This document shows, in pieces, positions 42,853 to 52,118 of a stretch of 64,000 nt of DNA; position 1 is the stretch's first letter; each line of letters starts with the position of its first letter. Location of the stretch: NCBI GenBank assembly GCA_002331025.1, contig DCYG01000044.1:220266-284265 (forward strand), given 5' to 3'. The notes beneath the pieces were generated by a model. It saw nothing but the letters and a program-made list of their open reading frames with translations. It was not told the DNA's origin and did no database searches. The DNA comes from Firmicutes bacterium UBA2116 (GTDB taxonomy: Bacteria; Bacillota; Clostridia; Tissierellales; Sedimentibacteraceae). A program made the position numbers and the translations under genes.

Positions 42853-45800
42853 GCGGATATGTTGTATATATCCACATCAATATCATAAATACCAGATTCT
42901 ATAATCTCTATCAAAGCTGCTACGGTATCTAAAGAAGTCAGTACATTTATGGAAGATTCCACGGAAGTTCTTCTTATTTTGAAGCCGTCCGTACCTGAGT
43001 TGTTAGCTTTGGTAGGAATATCTATTACCAAGCCTATTTCTCCGTTTTTAATTAAATCTATTATATTGGGGGACTTATCCGTCACCTTATTCACAACCTC
43101 TGCTTCAATTCCTGAATTATTTAAATATTTGGCCGTATTTTTCGTAGCAACAATTTTATACCCCAGCATATTCAGCTTAATTGCATGCTCTTTAAAATTT
43201 TCTTTATCCGCATCTCTGACGGTAGCAAGTATTTTCTTGCTTTTATCCGGAATCTTCAGTCCGGCGGCAATAAAGCCTTTATATAAGGCTTCGAAGTATG
43301 TTCTGCCTATCCCCAACACTTCCCCTGTAGATTTCATTTCAGGTCCAAGGCTCACCTCAACACCCGTCAGCTTCTGAGTTGAAAACACGGGTACCTTTAC
43401 TGCTGTCAAGGCTGATTCCTTGTATAATCCGGTTCCGTATTCCATATCTTTTAGTTTTTCCCCTAACATTACTCTTGTTGCAAGCTCAATCATGGGAACT
43501 TTAGTAACCTTGCTTATGTACGGAACAGTTCTTGAGGAACGCGGATTTACTTCAATAATATAAAGTTCATCCTTATATTCTACGAATTGAATGTTTATCA
43601 TTCCTACGGTTCTTAATTCATTTGCTATCTTTTTCGTAATTTCCTCAAGCTTTAATTTAGTACTCATACTTAAGTTCTTTGGAGGATAAATTGCAATGCT
43701 GTCTCCCGAATGAATTCCCGCTCTTTCCAAATGCTCCATAATACCGGGAATCAGTATATCATCTCCGTCGCATATCGCATCTACTTCAATTTCTCTTCCT
43801 ACTAAGTATCTATCTATCAACACAGGATTTTTGGAACTTTTAAAAGCATTTTCCAAGTATGTAACAAGCTCTTCTCTTGTGTGAGTTATTTCCATCCCTT
43901 GCCCTCCTAATACATAGGAGGGTCTTACAAGCACGGGATATCCCACTTGTTCGGCTGCCTTTATTCCATCATTTAAATTTAAAACAGCTTTTCCTATCGG
44001 TCTTTTTATATTTAAAGATTCTAATATTGCATCAAATTTTTCTCTGTCCTCGGCAACGTCTATTTGTTCAGGGTTCGTACCAAGAATAGGTATGTTTTTT
44101 TCCTTGAAAAAATTTGCTAGCTTAATAGCTGTCTGTCCTCCGAATTGAAGTATCACTCCGTCGGGCTGCTCTTTTTCCACTATATTTAGTACATCCTCTT
44201 CAGTTAAAGGCTCAAAATACAGCTTATCCGCTATGTCAAAATCCGTGCTGACCGTTTCAGGATTGTTGTTGATTATGATAGTCTCCATCCCGCATTTTTG
44301 CAGAGCAAATATGCAATGCACGGAACAGTAATCAAATTCAACGCCTTGACCAATCCTTATAGGTCCTGAGCCTATTACAAGAATTTTCTTTTTATCTGAT
44401 GTCTGCACCTCATCATATTCATCATAGGTTGAATAATAATATGGAGATATTGCCTCAAATTCACCGGAGCATGTATCAACCATTTTATATACGGCTTTAA
44501 TATTAAATTTCATTCTTAAATTGTATATATCATTTGGACCGGAACCGATTAAATCAGCGATACCCTTGTCGGAAAAACCCATTTTCTTTAATTTTTTGAG
44601 CCATTTATCATCCAGCCATTCTATTTTTGTTTTTCTCAGCTTTTCTTCTTCATTGACTATGTTGCTGATTTTATGCAGGAAAAATTCATCTATTTTGGTA
44701 AGCTCAGCTATCCTGTCAATTCTGTATCCTCTCCTTATAAGCTCGGCTATATAAAACAACCTTTCGTCATCCGGATTTTGGATTATAGCTTTTAACTCAG
44801 ATGTGCTTTTTCCCGATGCTTTATTGCTGTACAAATTATATTGTTTTATTTCTAAGGAACGAACTGCTTTTAACAATGCTGCTTCAAAATTATTTCCTAT
44901 AGCCATAACTTCACCTGTAGCCATCATCTTTGTTCCTAAAATTCTGTCGGCGTAAAAAAATTTATCAAAAGGCCATTTGGGAATTTTTAAAACAACGTAA
45001 TCCAAGGACGGTTCAAAGGCAGCGTACGTTTTTTGCGTTACGGAATTTTTAATTTCATCAAGGGTATATCCCAACGCTATTTTAGCAGCTACTTTTGCTA
45101 TGGGATAACCCGTCGCTTTTGAAGCAAGAGCCGATGAACGGCTTACACGCGGATTAATTTCTATAACTACATATTGAAAATTATCGGGATTTAAAGCAAG
45201 CTGCACATTGCAGCCGCCTTCTATGCCGATTGCATCTATAATTTTGACAGATGCTGTTCGAAGCATCTGGTATTCTACATCCGACAAAGTCTGTGACGGA
45301 GCAACAACTATACTGTCTCCCGTATGAACACCTACCGGATCGAAATTTTCCATGTTACAAATTGTAATACACGTTCCGTTTTTATCTCGCATCACTTCAT
45401 ATTCGATTTCTTTCCAGCCCTTGATGCTCTTTTCAATTAAAACCTGTTTATTCATGCTTAACTGCAGGCCCTTTGTCAAAATCTCCGTCAGCTCATTTTC
45501 ATTGTCGGCAATTCCCCCTCCGCTGCCTCCCAGTGTGTATGCCGGCCGTATTATAACCGGATATCCTATCCTGCCCGCAGCTTCCTTTCCCGCTTCTAAA
45601 CCGGTAACTATTTCCGAATCCACTATGGGCTCTCCGATTTCGTTCATTGTCTTTTTAAATAATTCTCTGTCTTCTCCCTTTTTTATGGAATCAACACCTG
45701 TTCCTATAACTCTTACGTTATATTTGTCCAATATTCCCTTATCATAAAGCTCCACCGTTAAATTAAGACCCGTCTGTCCGCCCATTCCGGCAATTACGCT

Positions 45801-46052
45801 GTCAGGACGCTCTGAAGCTATAATCTTTTCTGCAAACTCAACCGTTAAGGGCTCGATATATACTTTATCCGCAATATCCTTATCTGTCATTATAGTGGCA
45901 GGATTCGAATTTATTAAGACTGTTTCTATTCCTTCTTCTCTCAGCGCTCTGCATGCCTGTGTTCCCGAATAATCAAATTCTGCGGCCTGCCCTATAATAA
46001 TAGGACCCGAACCGATAACCAATACTTTTTTTATACTTATATCAAGTGCCAT
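42843..46052 (-). CDS. carB: Carbamoyl-phosphate synthase large subunit
   Basis: 1,069 residues. Two ATP-grasp halves repeat the same pattern: VLVIGSGPIIIGQAAEFDYSG at the N-terminus and ILVIGSGPIRIGQGVEFDYC near residue 545. The C-terminal methylglyoxal-synthase-like domain (about 930-1060) is the allosteric region. It makes carbamoyl phosphate from bicarbonate, ATP and ammonia delivered by CarA. The start ATG shares one base with the carA stop. The last residues (ISADC) and the stop are contributed by a REP-like repeat, so the natural C-terminus may have been altered. Confidence 0.97.
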   Translation of the reverse strand: MALDISIKKVLVIGSGPIIIGQAAEFDYSGTQACRALREEGIETVLINSNPATIMTDKDIADKVYIEPLTVEFAEKIIASERPDSVIAGMGGQTGLNLTVELYDKGILDKYNVRVIGTGVDSIKKGEDRELFKKTMNEIGEPIVDSEIVTGLEAGKEAAGRIGYPVIIRPAYTLGGSGGGIADNENELTEILTKGLQLSMNKQVLIEKSIKGWKEIEYEVMRDKNGTCITICNMENFDPVGVHTGDSIVVAPSQTLSDVEYQMLRTASVKIIDAIGIEGGCNVQLALNPDNFQYVVIEINPRVSRSSALASKATGYPIAKVAAKIALGYTLDEIKNSVTQKTYAAFEPSLDYVVLKIPKWPFDKFFYADRILGTKMMATGEVMAIGNNFEAALLKAVRSLEIKQYNLYSNKASGKSTSELKAIIQNPDDERLFYIAELIRRGYRIDRIAELTKIDEFFLHKISNIVNEEEKLRKTKIEWLDDKWLKKLKKMGFSDKGIADLIGSGPNDIYNLRMKFNIKAVYKMVDTCSGEFEAISPYYYSTYDEYDEVQTSDKKKILVIGSGPIRIGQGVEFDYCSVHCIFALQKCGMETIIINNNPETVSTDFDIADKLYFEPLTEEDVLNIVEKEQPDGVILQFGGQTAIKLANFFKEKNIPILGTNPEQIDVAEDREKFDAILESLNIKRPIGKAVLNLNDGIKAAEQVGYPVLVRPSYVLGGQGMEITHTREELVTYLENAFKSSKNPVLIDRYLVGREIEVDAICDGDDILIPGIMEHLERAGIHSGDSIAIYPPKNLSMSTKLKLEEITKKIANELRTVGMINIQFVEYKDELYIIEVNPRSSRTVPYISKVTKVPMIELATRVMLGEKLKDMEYGTGLYKESALTAVKVPVFSTQKLTGVEVSLGPEMKSTGEVLGIGRTYFEALYKGFIAAGLKIPDKSKKILATVRDADKENFKEHAIKLNMLGYKIVATKNTAKYLNNSGIEAEVVNKVTDKSPNIIDLIKNGEIGLVIDIPTKANNSGTDGFKIRRTSVESSINVLTSLDTVAALIEIIESGIYDIDVDIYNISADC

Positions 46053-47116
46053 TACTTTACTCCTTTATACATATTGACAAAATCATCAAAGATAATATTA
46101 GAATCATGTGGTCCCGGACATGCTTCCGGGTGATATTGAACGCCCATTACCGGTAAATATTTATGCTTTATCCCTTCTATTGTTCCATCATTTATATTTA
46201 CGTGTGTTATTTCTATATCTTCGGTAAGAGAGCTTTCTTTAATCATATATCCATGATTTTGTGAGGTTATGGTTATCTTTCCCGTCTTTAAATCTTTCAC
46301 CGGATGATTGCATCCTCTGTGACCGAATTTCATTTTTGTGGTTTCGCAGCCTAAAGCCAGCGCAATCAACTGTACACCCAAACATATTCCCGTTACGGGT
46401 ATTTTATCAATTAAAGTTTGTACATTATCAATTACCTCCGGTAAATCCGAAGGGTCTCCGGGTCCGTTTGAAAGGAATATTCCGTCTAATTTATAATTTA
46501 AAATCTTATCGGCGTCAGTAAATGCCGGAAATATTGTAACCTTGCATTCTTTATACAGGAAAGAATTTACAATGTTGTTTTTGATCCCGAAGTCTAATAT
46601 GCCCACATGCTGTTCTCCCTCACCAAGGGTTTTAATCTTTTTTGTGGTTACCTCTTCAACTGCCGATTTATTTGAAAAATCAGCAAAATATTTGCTTGCA
46701 TCTTCCATTTCAATATTATTCGCGGTTATAAGACCCTTCATTGTACCCGCATTTCTTATAACCTTGGTCAGGTGTCTCGTATCGATACCTTCAATTGCCA
46801 TTATGTTATTTTTCTTCAGATACATGTCCAAATTAAATTCACACCTGAAATTATTTGGCTCCAGGCATCTTTCCCTGATTATAAACCCTCTTACCTTAGG
46901 TGAATCCGACTGAGAATCATCTGTATTAATTCCGTAATTGCCTATCAGAGGATACGTCATAGAAACAATCTGACCATAATAAGACGGATCTGTTAAAATT
47001 TCCTGATAGCCTGTCATTCCGGTATTAAACACCACTTCACCCACTGTATCTGAAATTTTGCCGAAGCAATTGCCCTCGAACATAATCCCGTTTTCTAATA
47101 TTAACTTTCCTTTCAT
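46052..47116 (-). CDS. carA: Carbamoyl-phosphate synthase small subunit (glutaminase)
   Basis: 354 residues. The N-terminal CPSase domain has VVFNTGMTGYQEILTDPSY. The class I glutaminase domain has the nucleophile Cys in TGICLGVQLIALALG and the His-Glu pair in VQYHPEACPGP. It frees ammonia from glutamine and channels it to CarB. The start at 47116 has GGAGG at good distance; an ATG-like start four codons upstream does not. A leader peptide and a terminator lie upstream of the gene. Confidence 0.97.
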   Translation of the reverse strand: MKGKLILENGIMFEGNCFGKISDTVGEVVFNTGMTGYQEILTDPSYYGQIVSMTYPLIGNYGINTDDSQSDSPKVRGFIIRERCLEPNNFRCEFNLDMYLKKNNIMAIEGIDTRHLTKVIRNAGTMKGLITANNIEMEDASKYFADFSNKSAVEEVTTKKIKTLGEGEQHVGILDFGIKNNIVNSFLYKECKVTIFPAFTDADKILNYKLDGIFLSNGPGDPSDLPEVIDNVQTLIDKIPVTGICLGVQLIALALGCETTKMKFGHRGCNHPVKDLKTGKITITSQNHGYMIKESSLTEDIEITHVNINDGTIEGIKHKYLPVMGVQYHPEACPGPHDSNIIFDDFVNMYKGVK

Positions 47117-47156
47117 ACCTGCCTCCATCTCATAATAATAAATTTGTTGAATAAGT

Positions 47157-47196
47157 AAAAAAAACAGCTATAAACACTAATGACAATGTTTATAGC
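47157..47196 (-). terminator. carAB leader attenuator
   Basis: On the minus strand the 10-base arms GCTATAAACA and TGTTTATAGC pair perfectly, followed after TG by eight T. The loop holds the stop codon of the upstream leader ORF. It stands between the carA promoter and the carA ribosome site. Confidence 0.85.
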
Positions 47197-47287
47197 CGTC
47201 CGGCAAAATTAATTTTTTATCGCAATTTGTTATATTTATTAATTTAATATTTATAAAATCTATACTTATAATAGGTTTTTTATACAT
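47177..47287 (-). CDS. Putative 36-residue leader peptide of carAB
   Basis: An ATG at 47287, 9 bases after CGGAGG, opens a 36-codon frame that begins MYKKPIISIDFINIKL and ends LPDGYKHCH, with TAG at 47179-47177 in the loop of the carAB terminator. A ribosome that keeps up with RNA polymerase would cover the 5' arm and stop termination, as in pyrBI-type attenuation. The peptide is rich in Ile, Lys and Asn and has no Arg codon, so an arginine-starvation readout is unlikely. No homologue is known to me; the evidence is positional. Confidence 0.55.
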   Translation of the reverse strand: MYKKPIISIDFINIKLINITNCDKKLILPDGYKHCH

Positions 47288-47303
47288 ACTACACGACCTC
47301 CGA

Positions 47304-47347
47304 AAATTTCTATATAGAAATTTACCATACGCAGACAGAATTGTCAA
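47304..47347 (-). promoter_or_regulatory. carA promoter with 20-bp palindrome
   Basis: TTGACA (47342-47347), 17 bases, TAAATT (47319-47324), with TGG before the -10. A perfect 20-base palindrome (half AAATTTCTAT) at 47304-47323 covers the -10 and the expected start site. It is a probable repressor site. It resembles neither the classical ArgR box nor a PyrR RNA site. Confidence 0.6.
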
Positions 47348-47609
47348 TATGCATTTTTAAAAATATTTTAGTATATTTTTAAATTATGCCATATTGTAAA
47401 ATTAGTCTTAAACACTTTTAAATATACATATTCAATTCCATATACTCACATCCCATCCATTTGTAATCCCGAGCGATTGCAAAATATCTCATTATCAGAA
47501 AACTTGGAATTCCCCGCTTACGCTCGTAACGACGCAGAGCATCAGATACATGTCTATTTTCGGCAACGACATGAAGCAGTTAACTATTACCGAAAAAGAC
47601 TCATAAAAA
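47348..47609. other. Intergenic region between divergent carA and glnA
   Basis: No gene was found. The sequence is AT-rich, except for a GC-richer patch at about 47505-47560 with a small hairpin (TTACG/CGTAA) and TTCGG/CCGAA arms at 47558-47594. The patch could be the remains of another intergenic repeat, but no second copy is in the window. Confidence 0.4.
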
Positions 47610-47637
47610 TTGATTTAATTTAACTGTTTAATATGAT
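47610..47637 (+). promoter_or_regulatory. Candidate promoter of glnA
   Basis: TTGATT, 16 bases, TATGAT. The leader would be only about 20 bases long, too short for an antitermination hairpin. Confidence 0.45.
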
Positions 47638-47662
47638 ACAATATTCTCGGAGGTGTATTATA

Positions 47663-48982
47663 ATGAAATTTACCGAAAACGAAGTTATTCAATTTGTAAA
47701 TGAAAATGATATTAAATTTGTCAAATTAGTTTTTTGTGATATTTTCGGGACAATGAAAAATATATCCATATTGGCCGATGAGCTGCCTCGCGCATTTGAA
47801 AGCGGTATTTCTTTTGATGCTTCATCAATAAAAGGATTTATGAATATTGAAAAATCAGATCTATTTTTATTTCCCGACCCTTCAACCTTATCCATACTGC
47901 CATGGCGCCCTCAGCAAGGCAGGGTGGTGAGATTATTGTGCTATATAAAGCACCCTGACGGAAGACCCTTTGAAGGTGACGGACGACTTATACTGAAAAA
48001 AGCCATAAACACAGCACACGAATCAGGATATAAAGTCGAAATAGGTCCCGAATGTGAATTTTATTTATTTCTGCAGGATGAAAAAGGACATCCGACAAAA
48101 ATTCCCCATGACTACGCAACGTACTTGGATGCTGCTCCTGTCGATAAAGGAGAAAATGTCAGAAGGGAAATTTGTCTGACTTTGGAGCAAATGGGAATAC
48201 TCCCGGAAAGCTCCCACCATGAGCAGGGTCCGGGACAAAATGAAATAGATTTTAGATACAGCGATGCCATGATAGCAGCAGACAACTTAATCACATTTAA
48301 ATCGGTGGTGAAAACCATAGCAAACATCAACGGTCTGCATGCATCCTTTATGCCTAAGCCTCTTAAAGAATTCAGCGGAAGCGGCCTGCATATTAATATA
48401 TCATTATTAAAAAACAATATAAATTTATTTGAAAATAAAATGGTTAATCATACGCCCGAGCCGGACAGCTTTATTGCCGGAATATTGGATAAAATACCGG
48501 AAATTACTTTGTTTCTAAACCCCTTAGTCAATTCATACGAGCGTTTTGGAAGCCATTCCGCTCCCAAATATGTGACATGGTCGTCCGAGAATCGTTCACA
48601 GCTTATCCGTATTCCGGCTGCAAGCGGCAAATATTCAAGAGTCGAGCTTCGGTCCCCGGACCCAAGCTGCAATCCGTACCTTGCATTTGCGCTGTTAATT
48701 TATGCCGGTCTTGACGGAATTAAAAACAATTTAAAGCTTGATGAGCCTGCTGATTACGATTTATATAAAGCGTCGGGTGATGCAGCAGAAAATTACAAAA
48801 AATTACCCCCAACATTAGCAGAAGCAGTTGAAAACGCGGAAAAAAGTGATTTTGTTCACAACTGTTTACCATCCGAAATCATTGAAAAATATATTCAGAT
48901 TAAAAAGGAGCAATGGAATCGTTACTTGTTGTCCGATGATAAGGAAAGCTTCGAATTAAACACATACTTCTATACTGTTTAA
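47663..48982 (+). CDS. glnA: Glutamine synthetase type I (GSI-alpha)
   Basis: 439 residues. It has the N-terminal beta-grasp (FVKLVFCDIFGTMKN), EIGPECEFYLF, EQGPGQNEIDFRYSDA, FSGSGLHINISL, the SRVELRSPDPSCNPYLAFA region and the C-terminal PPTLAEAVENAEKS helix. The length and lack of an adenylylation loop point to GSI-alpha. The start at 47663 follows GGAGGTG; an upstream in-frame start is not supported. It is followed by an ANTAR regulator, as in clostridial glnA-nitR loci. Confidence 0.95.
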   Translation: MKFTENEVIQFVNENDIKFVKLVFCDIFGTMKNISILADELPRAFESGISFDASSIKGFMNIEKSDLFLFPDPSTLSILPWRPQQGRVVRLLCYIKHPDGRPFEGDGRLILKKAINTAHESGYKVEIGPECEFYLFLQDEKGHPTKIPHDYATYLDAAPVDKGENVRREICLTLEQMGILPESSHHEQGPGQNEIDFRYSDAMIAADNLITFKSVVKTIANINGLHASFMPKPLKEFSGSGLHINISLLKNNINLFENKMVNHTPEPDSFIAGILDKIPEITLFLNPLVNSYERFGSHSAPKYVTWSSENRSQLIRIPAASGKYSRVELRSPDPSCNPYLAFALLIYAGLDGIKNNLKLDEPADYDLYKASGDAAENYKKLPPTLAEAVENAEKSDFVHNCLPSEIIEKYIQIKKEQWNRYLLSDDKESFELNTYFYTV

Positions 48983-49011
48983 TTTTTTTATACTGCTCGG
49001 GAGGTGAGTTC

Positions 49012-49581
49012 ATGGATAGTGTGTTAATTGTATCTGATTCTGACAAGGGCATAGCACTTTTGACCCAGCTTTTAAAAGCAAACGGCATAAATAAAACAGC
49101 CTCCGTCAAAAGCGGAGCGGAGGCCCGACGACTGATCAGCGTAACCGAATTTGATTTGATAATTATAATTACTCCTCTGCCTGATGAATTCGGAGAAAGC
49201 TTAGCAATCACAATGACTGAAATCAGTAGCTCCGGAGTAATTTTAATAGCCAGAAATGAGGTTGCTGATGAAATTGAAGCAAGGGTTCAGGATTACGGTA
49301 TTCTGGTAGTATCAAATCCAATAGCAAGACAAATGTTTTATCAGGCGCAAAAATTAGCCCTTGCTACCAAAAGAAGATTGTCGGGACTTAAAAATGAAAA
49401 TATGCGATTGCAAAGTAAAATCGAAGAAATACGCCTCGTTACAAGGGCTAAATGCGTGCTTATAGAATATCTCAACATGACTGAAAATCAGGCGCACAAA
49501 TATATTGAAAAGCAGGCAATGGATTTAAGAACCTCAAGAAAGGAAATTGCCGAGAGCATCCTTAAAGCCTATGAAACGTAA
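49012..49581 (+). CDS. ANTAR-domain antiterminator (NitR-like)
   Basis: 189 residues. The N-terminal receiver-like domain (about 1-110) lacks the normal phospho-acceptor: the expected DxxMP position reads IIIITPLPDEFG. A coiled coil follows (LSGLKNENMRLQSKIEEI), then an ANTAR domain (about 137-187; RAKCVLIEYLNMTENQAHKY and QAMDLRTSRKEIAESIL). ANTAR domains bind twin RNA hairpins to prevent termination. Similar genes next to glnA in clostridia control nitrogen genes. GGGAGGTGAGTTC precedes the ATG. A likely target is the terminator before glnN, but no typical twin hairpin was seen there. Confidence 0.88.
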   Translation: MDSVLIVSDSDKGIALLTQLLKANGINKTASVKSGAEARRLISVTEFDLIIIITPLPDEFGESLAITMTEISSSGVILIARNEVADEIEARVQDYGILVVSNPIARQMFYQAQKLALATKRRLSGLKNENMRLQSKIEEIRLVTRAKCVLIEYLNMTENQAHKYIEKQAMDLRTSRKEIAESILKAYET

Positions 49582-49583
49582 AG

Positions 49584-49627
49584 AAGCTTCTGAATTCCCA
49601 TTAGAAATGTGGTATCAGAAGCTTTTA
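49584..49627 (+). terminator. Intrinsic terminator after the ANTAR gene
   Basis: AAGCTTCTGA (49584-49593) pairs with TCAGAAGCTT (49615-49624) and is followed by a short T-run. Confidence 0.7.
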
Positions 49628-49645
49628 TCAATTTATTTATCAATA

Positions 49646-51811
49646 TTAATAGCTGCGACTCCAGTGATTGTCAAGATAAATTTCATATAGAATTGTCTTG
49701 ATATTGTCATCCTCAATTTGCTTTACGGTTTCATAGTAAAGGGATTGACCTTTTTCATAATGCACACCATAAATAAGCTTTAATAAGAAATCATAGAAAA
49801 CCTGTCTGTCTCCGGCAGCCGGAGGATTTTCCCCGAGCGCTCTGACAGCATTTATAATTTTATCCGAAGCCAATCTGGACAGATAATAGTCTTTTGACTG
49901 CAGATTTTCTGCCGCCTTGGCATAATCTCCGAAATACATATTCAGATAAACCAATGTATCGGTGACACTGCCTGTTTTTTCAAGCATTTCTCTTGCAGCT
50001 TCATAATTTCCGAGAGCAATATAGTATCTGCTTAAAAAATAATATTCATTTTCGTCAATATCATCCTTTGCCTGTTCAAATGCTAATCCGATAATTTCAC
50101 TGTTTTCCTTGATTTCATCCCGACTCATTATATTAAGCGTATTAATAAGCATTTTATTATCTCCGGTTATATTTCCGTATCTTTTGCCGTATTCGTAAGC
50201 TTTTTCAAGGTTTCCTTCCTCCAACTTCCATCCTGTGCCGTAAATCCTCACAAGGTACCTTAAGGCTTCCACATCATCAGGATTGTCGTTAAGTATATTT
50301 TCATAATGAGCAATTGCCCCGGTATAATCTCTTCGTAGAATCATTTCTTCGCCCTTCGTAAGCTTTCCCTCAACTGTTACGCTTGGTATGCTGTCGTAAT
50401 AGGATCTCATGGATATGCTGCTGGTTATTAGCTTGTTGTCATTGTCATAGGCATTTACAACTATGGGATATTCAGCTCCGGGCAAAAATGCTCCTAACAC
50501 CGTAAGGGGCTCAATGCTTGTTCCGTCCCCCCCCAATCGTATAATAAATTGATTTCTAAGCATTTCTACATTAAAAACAGCATAATTGGTTGTAAACTTT
50601 CCATTTCCGTTTTTATCTGATGCAGGACCGCGGAAGCTGGTTCCGCTTTTTTTATAGGGTTCTTCGGTTATGACCGGCTCCACCGTATAGTAGGCGGCGC
50701 CTTCTACCTCTTCCCAGGATACGGTGAACTCTTCTCCGTTCACTGTCTGCCCCGGCTCCGGCGAGGCTACATCAAATGTTTTTCTGAATGTAAAGTCAAC
50801 TTTTCCGCCATTTCCTGCAAGCTCCGTATATTGGTGGTTTGAACGCTGCAGCACCTTATCAGAAAGTAAGGAGCTGTCAAGACCTATGCCGATGCTGTAC
50901 AGACCGTCTCTCAATCCCAATGTTTCAAACTCACCGTTTTCGTCTGTTATACCGATATAGCTTTCTCCTCTGCTGTGCATACCTCCGTCTGCCCTCTGCA
51001 CATATATTTCAACAAATGGCATGGGCCTTCCCTCGAAGGTTACAGTTCCCGTTATAACATTGTCTCCCCTGAAATCATCCATGATATAGTCAAACCAAAA
51101 GCTTCTGTCAAGGTAACCCATTGATCCGAACACACTTCCTGTCCTCAGCCAATAGTTGCTGCCACCATTAAATTCATTGTAAAGCCGTTTAGCATCTTCG
51201 TAGTTTCCGTCAAACAATTCTATTTCTGCACTTAATATATCAAGATTAGCATCAGCAAGCTCTGAGCCTTCATACTCGGCAATTATCTTTTTGGCGCCTT
51301 CCCTGTCTCTGCTTACATGAAGATAAAAAGCATTGTATATATCAGCAATGTAAACAATCTCTTCTTCACTGCTGTTCTGTCCAAATGAAATCCATTCCTT
51401 GAGCATTTCGGCATCTCCCACATCTATTGCCAGATCGAGAAGCATTCGATATGAATCTATATAGTATACTGTTTCACTGCTCTTTGGAGCTTCCTTCATA
51501 ATGCCTGCAAGGGTATTTTTCACTTTTTCTACATCCTCGGGGCTGGTGTTGTCTCCTCCCCCCCAGCCGGTCAGAAAGATACTGTACTTTGGAAAATCAC
51601 TCATCAGGCTGTCTGCATAGAGGTATCCGCCCTTAACCTTTGAGACGGTAGGATAAGAAGCGTATCTTTCAAAAAAAAGCGTTGCCTTATCCGATTTATT
51701 TTCCAATAAATATGCAATGCTGAGGGTTGCCGTAGGTATACCCCATACAAAGGTCAGTGAAATTAACAATAAAGCAAGTATAAGTGTTTTTATTTTAATT
51801 TTTATCTTCAT
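49646..51811 (-). CDS. TPR protein with carboxypeptidase-like regulatory domain, membrane-anchored
   Basis: 721 residues. A basic N-terminus leads to one hydrophobic segment (about 8-30), so most of the protein is probably outside. Residues about 255-330 resemble a carboxypeptidase-regulatory-like beta sandwich (TVTFEGRPMPFVEIYVQRADG and GITDENGEFETLGLRDGLYS, quoted in part). TPR-like helices occur around 490-700 (DNPDDVEALRYLVRIYG, YYIALGNYEAAREML). It overlaps the anti-sigma gene by 17 bases and ends the sigma operon. It may be the envelope sensor or output of the ECF system. No enzyme motif was seen. Confidence 0.65.
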   Translation of the reverse strand: MKIKIKIKTLILALLLISLTFVWGIPTATLSIAYLLENKSDKATLFFERYASYPTVSKVKGGYLYADSLMSDFPKYSIFLTGWGGGDNTSPEDVEKVKNTLAGIMKEAPKSSETVYYIDSYRMLLDLAIDVGDAEMLKEWISFGQNSSEEEIVYIADIYNAFYLHVSRDREGAKKIIAEYEGSELADANLDILSAEIELFDGNYEDAKRLYNEFNGGSNYWLRTGSVFGSMGYLDRSFWFDYIMDDFRGDNVITGTVTFEGRPMPFVEIYVQRADGGMHSRGESYIGITDENGEFETLGLRDGLYSIGIGLDSSLLSDKVLQRSNHQYTELAGNGGKVDFTFRKTFDVASPEPGQTVNGEEFTVSWEEVEGAAYYTVEPVITEEPYKKSGTSFRGPASDKNGNGKFTTNYAVFNVEMLRNQFIIRLGGDGTSIEPLTVLGAFLPGAEYPIVVNAYDNDNKLITSSISMRSYYDSIPSVTVEGKLTKGEEMILRRDYTGAIAHYENILNDNPDDVEALRYLVRIYGTGWKLEEGNLEKAYEYGKRYGNITGDNKMLINTLNIMSRDEIKENSEIIGLAFEQAKDDIDENEYYFLSRYYIALGNYEAAREMLEKTGSVTDTLVYLNMYFGDYAKAAENLQSKDYYLSRLASDKIINAVRALGENPPAAGDRQVFYDFLLKLIYGVHYEKGQSLYYETVKQIEDDNIKTILYEIYLDNHWSRSY

Positions 51812-52118
51812 TTTTCACCACCTCATATCTTTCCCTCACGATTATCTGAGAGCCTTCTATGTTGATAATTTGTCTCTCCTGCAAATCAAAGATGTTTTTA
51901 GGTATTACGGTAATTGCAAACAATGCGGCCAAACCTATTATAGCAGGTGCCAAGGGTATTTCAATTTCTCTGTTTAAAAATTCATTCATTCTCTGTGATA
52001 ATTTTTTCTTTTTGTTTTTAAGTATATTGTCTGTTGCCGCCTGAGACAAAGTCATGTCAAATGTCTCTTCTTCCATAATTTTTTTCAATTCTGCTCCCAA
52101 TTTATCCTTATTCTCCAT
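51795..52118 (-). CDS. Short membrane anti-sigma factor-like protein
   Basis: 107 residues. A charged cytoplasmic N-terminal half (LGAELKKIMEEETFDMTLS, then KNKKKKLSQRMNEFLN) is followed by one membrane segment (IPLAPAIIGLAALFAITVI) and a short C-terminal tail (IEGSQIIVRERYEVV). The gene overlaps the ECF sigma gene by 11 bases and the TPR gene by 17. No zinc HxxxCxxC motif is present. Its role as the anti-sigma factor is inferred from position and topology. Confidence 0.6.
   Translation of the reverse strand: MENKDKLGAELKKIMEEETFDMTLSQAATDNILKNKKKKLSQRMNEFLNREIEIPLAPAIIGLAALFAITVIPKNIFDLQERQIINIEGSQIIVRERYEVVKNEDKN

Noticed and set aside
47117..47303. A PyrR-binding RNA in the carA leader
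   Set aside because: The conserved PyrR loop pattern was not found. The leader peptide and terminator explain the region better.
47638..47662. An ANTAR twin-hairpin target in the glnA leader
   Set aside because: The leader behind the best promoter is only about 20 bases long and has no hairpins or terminator.
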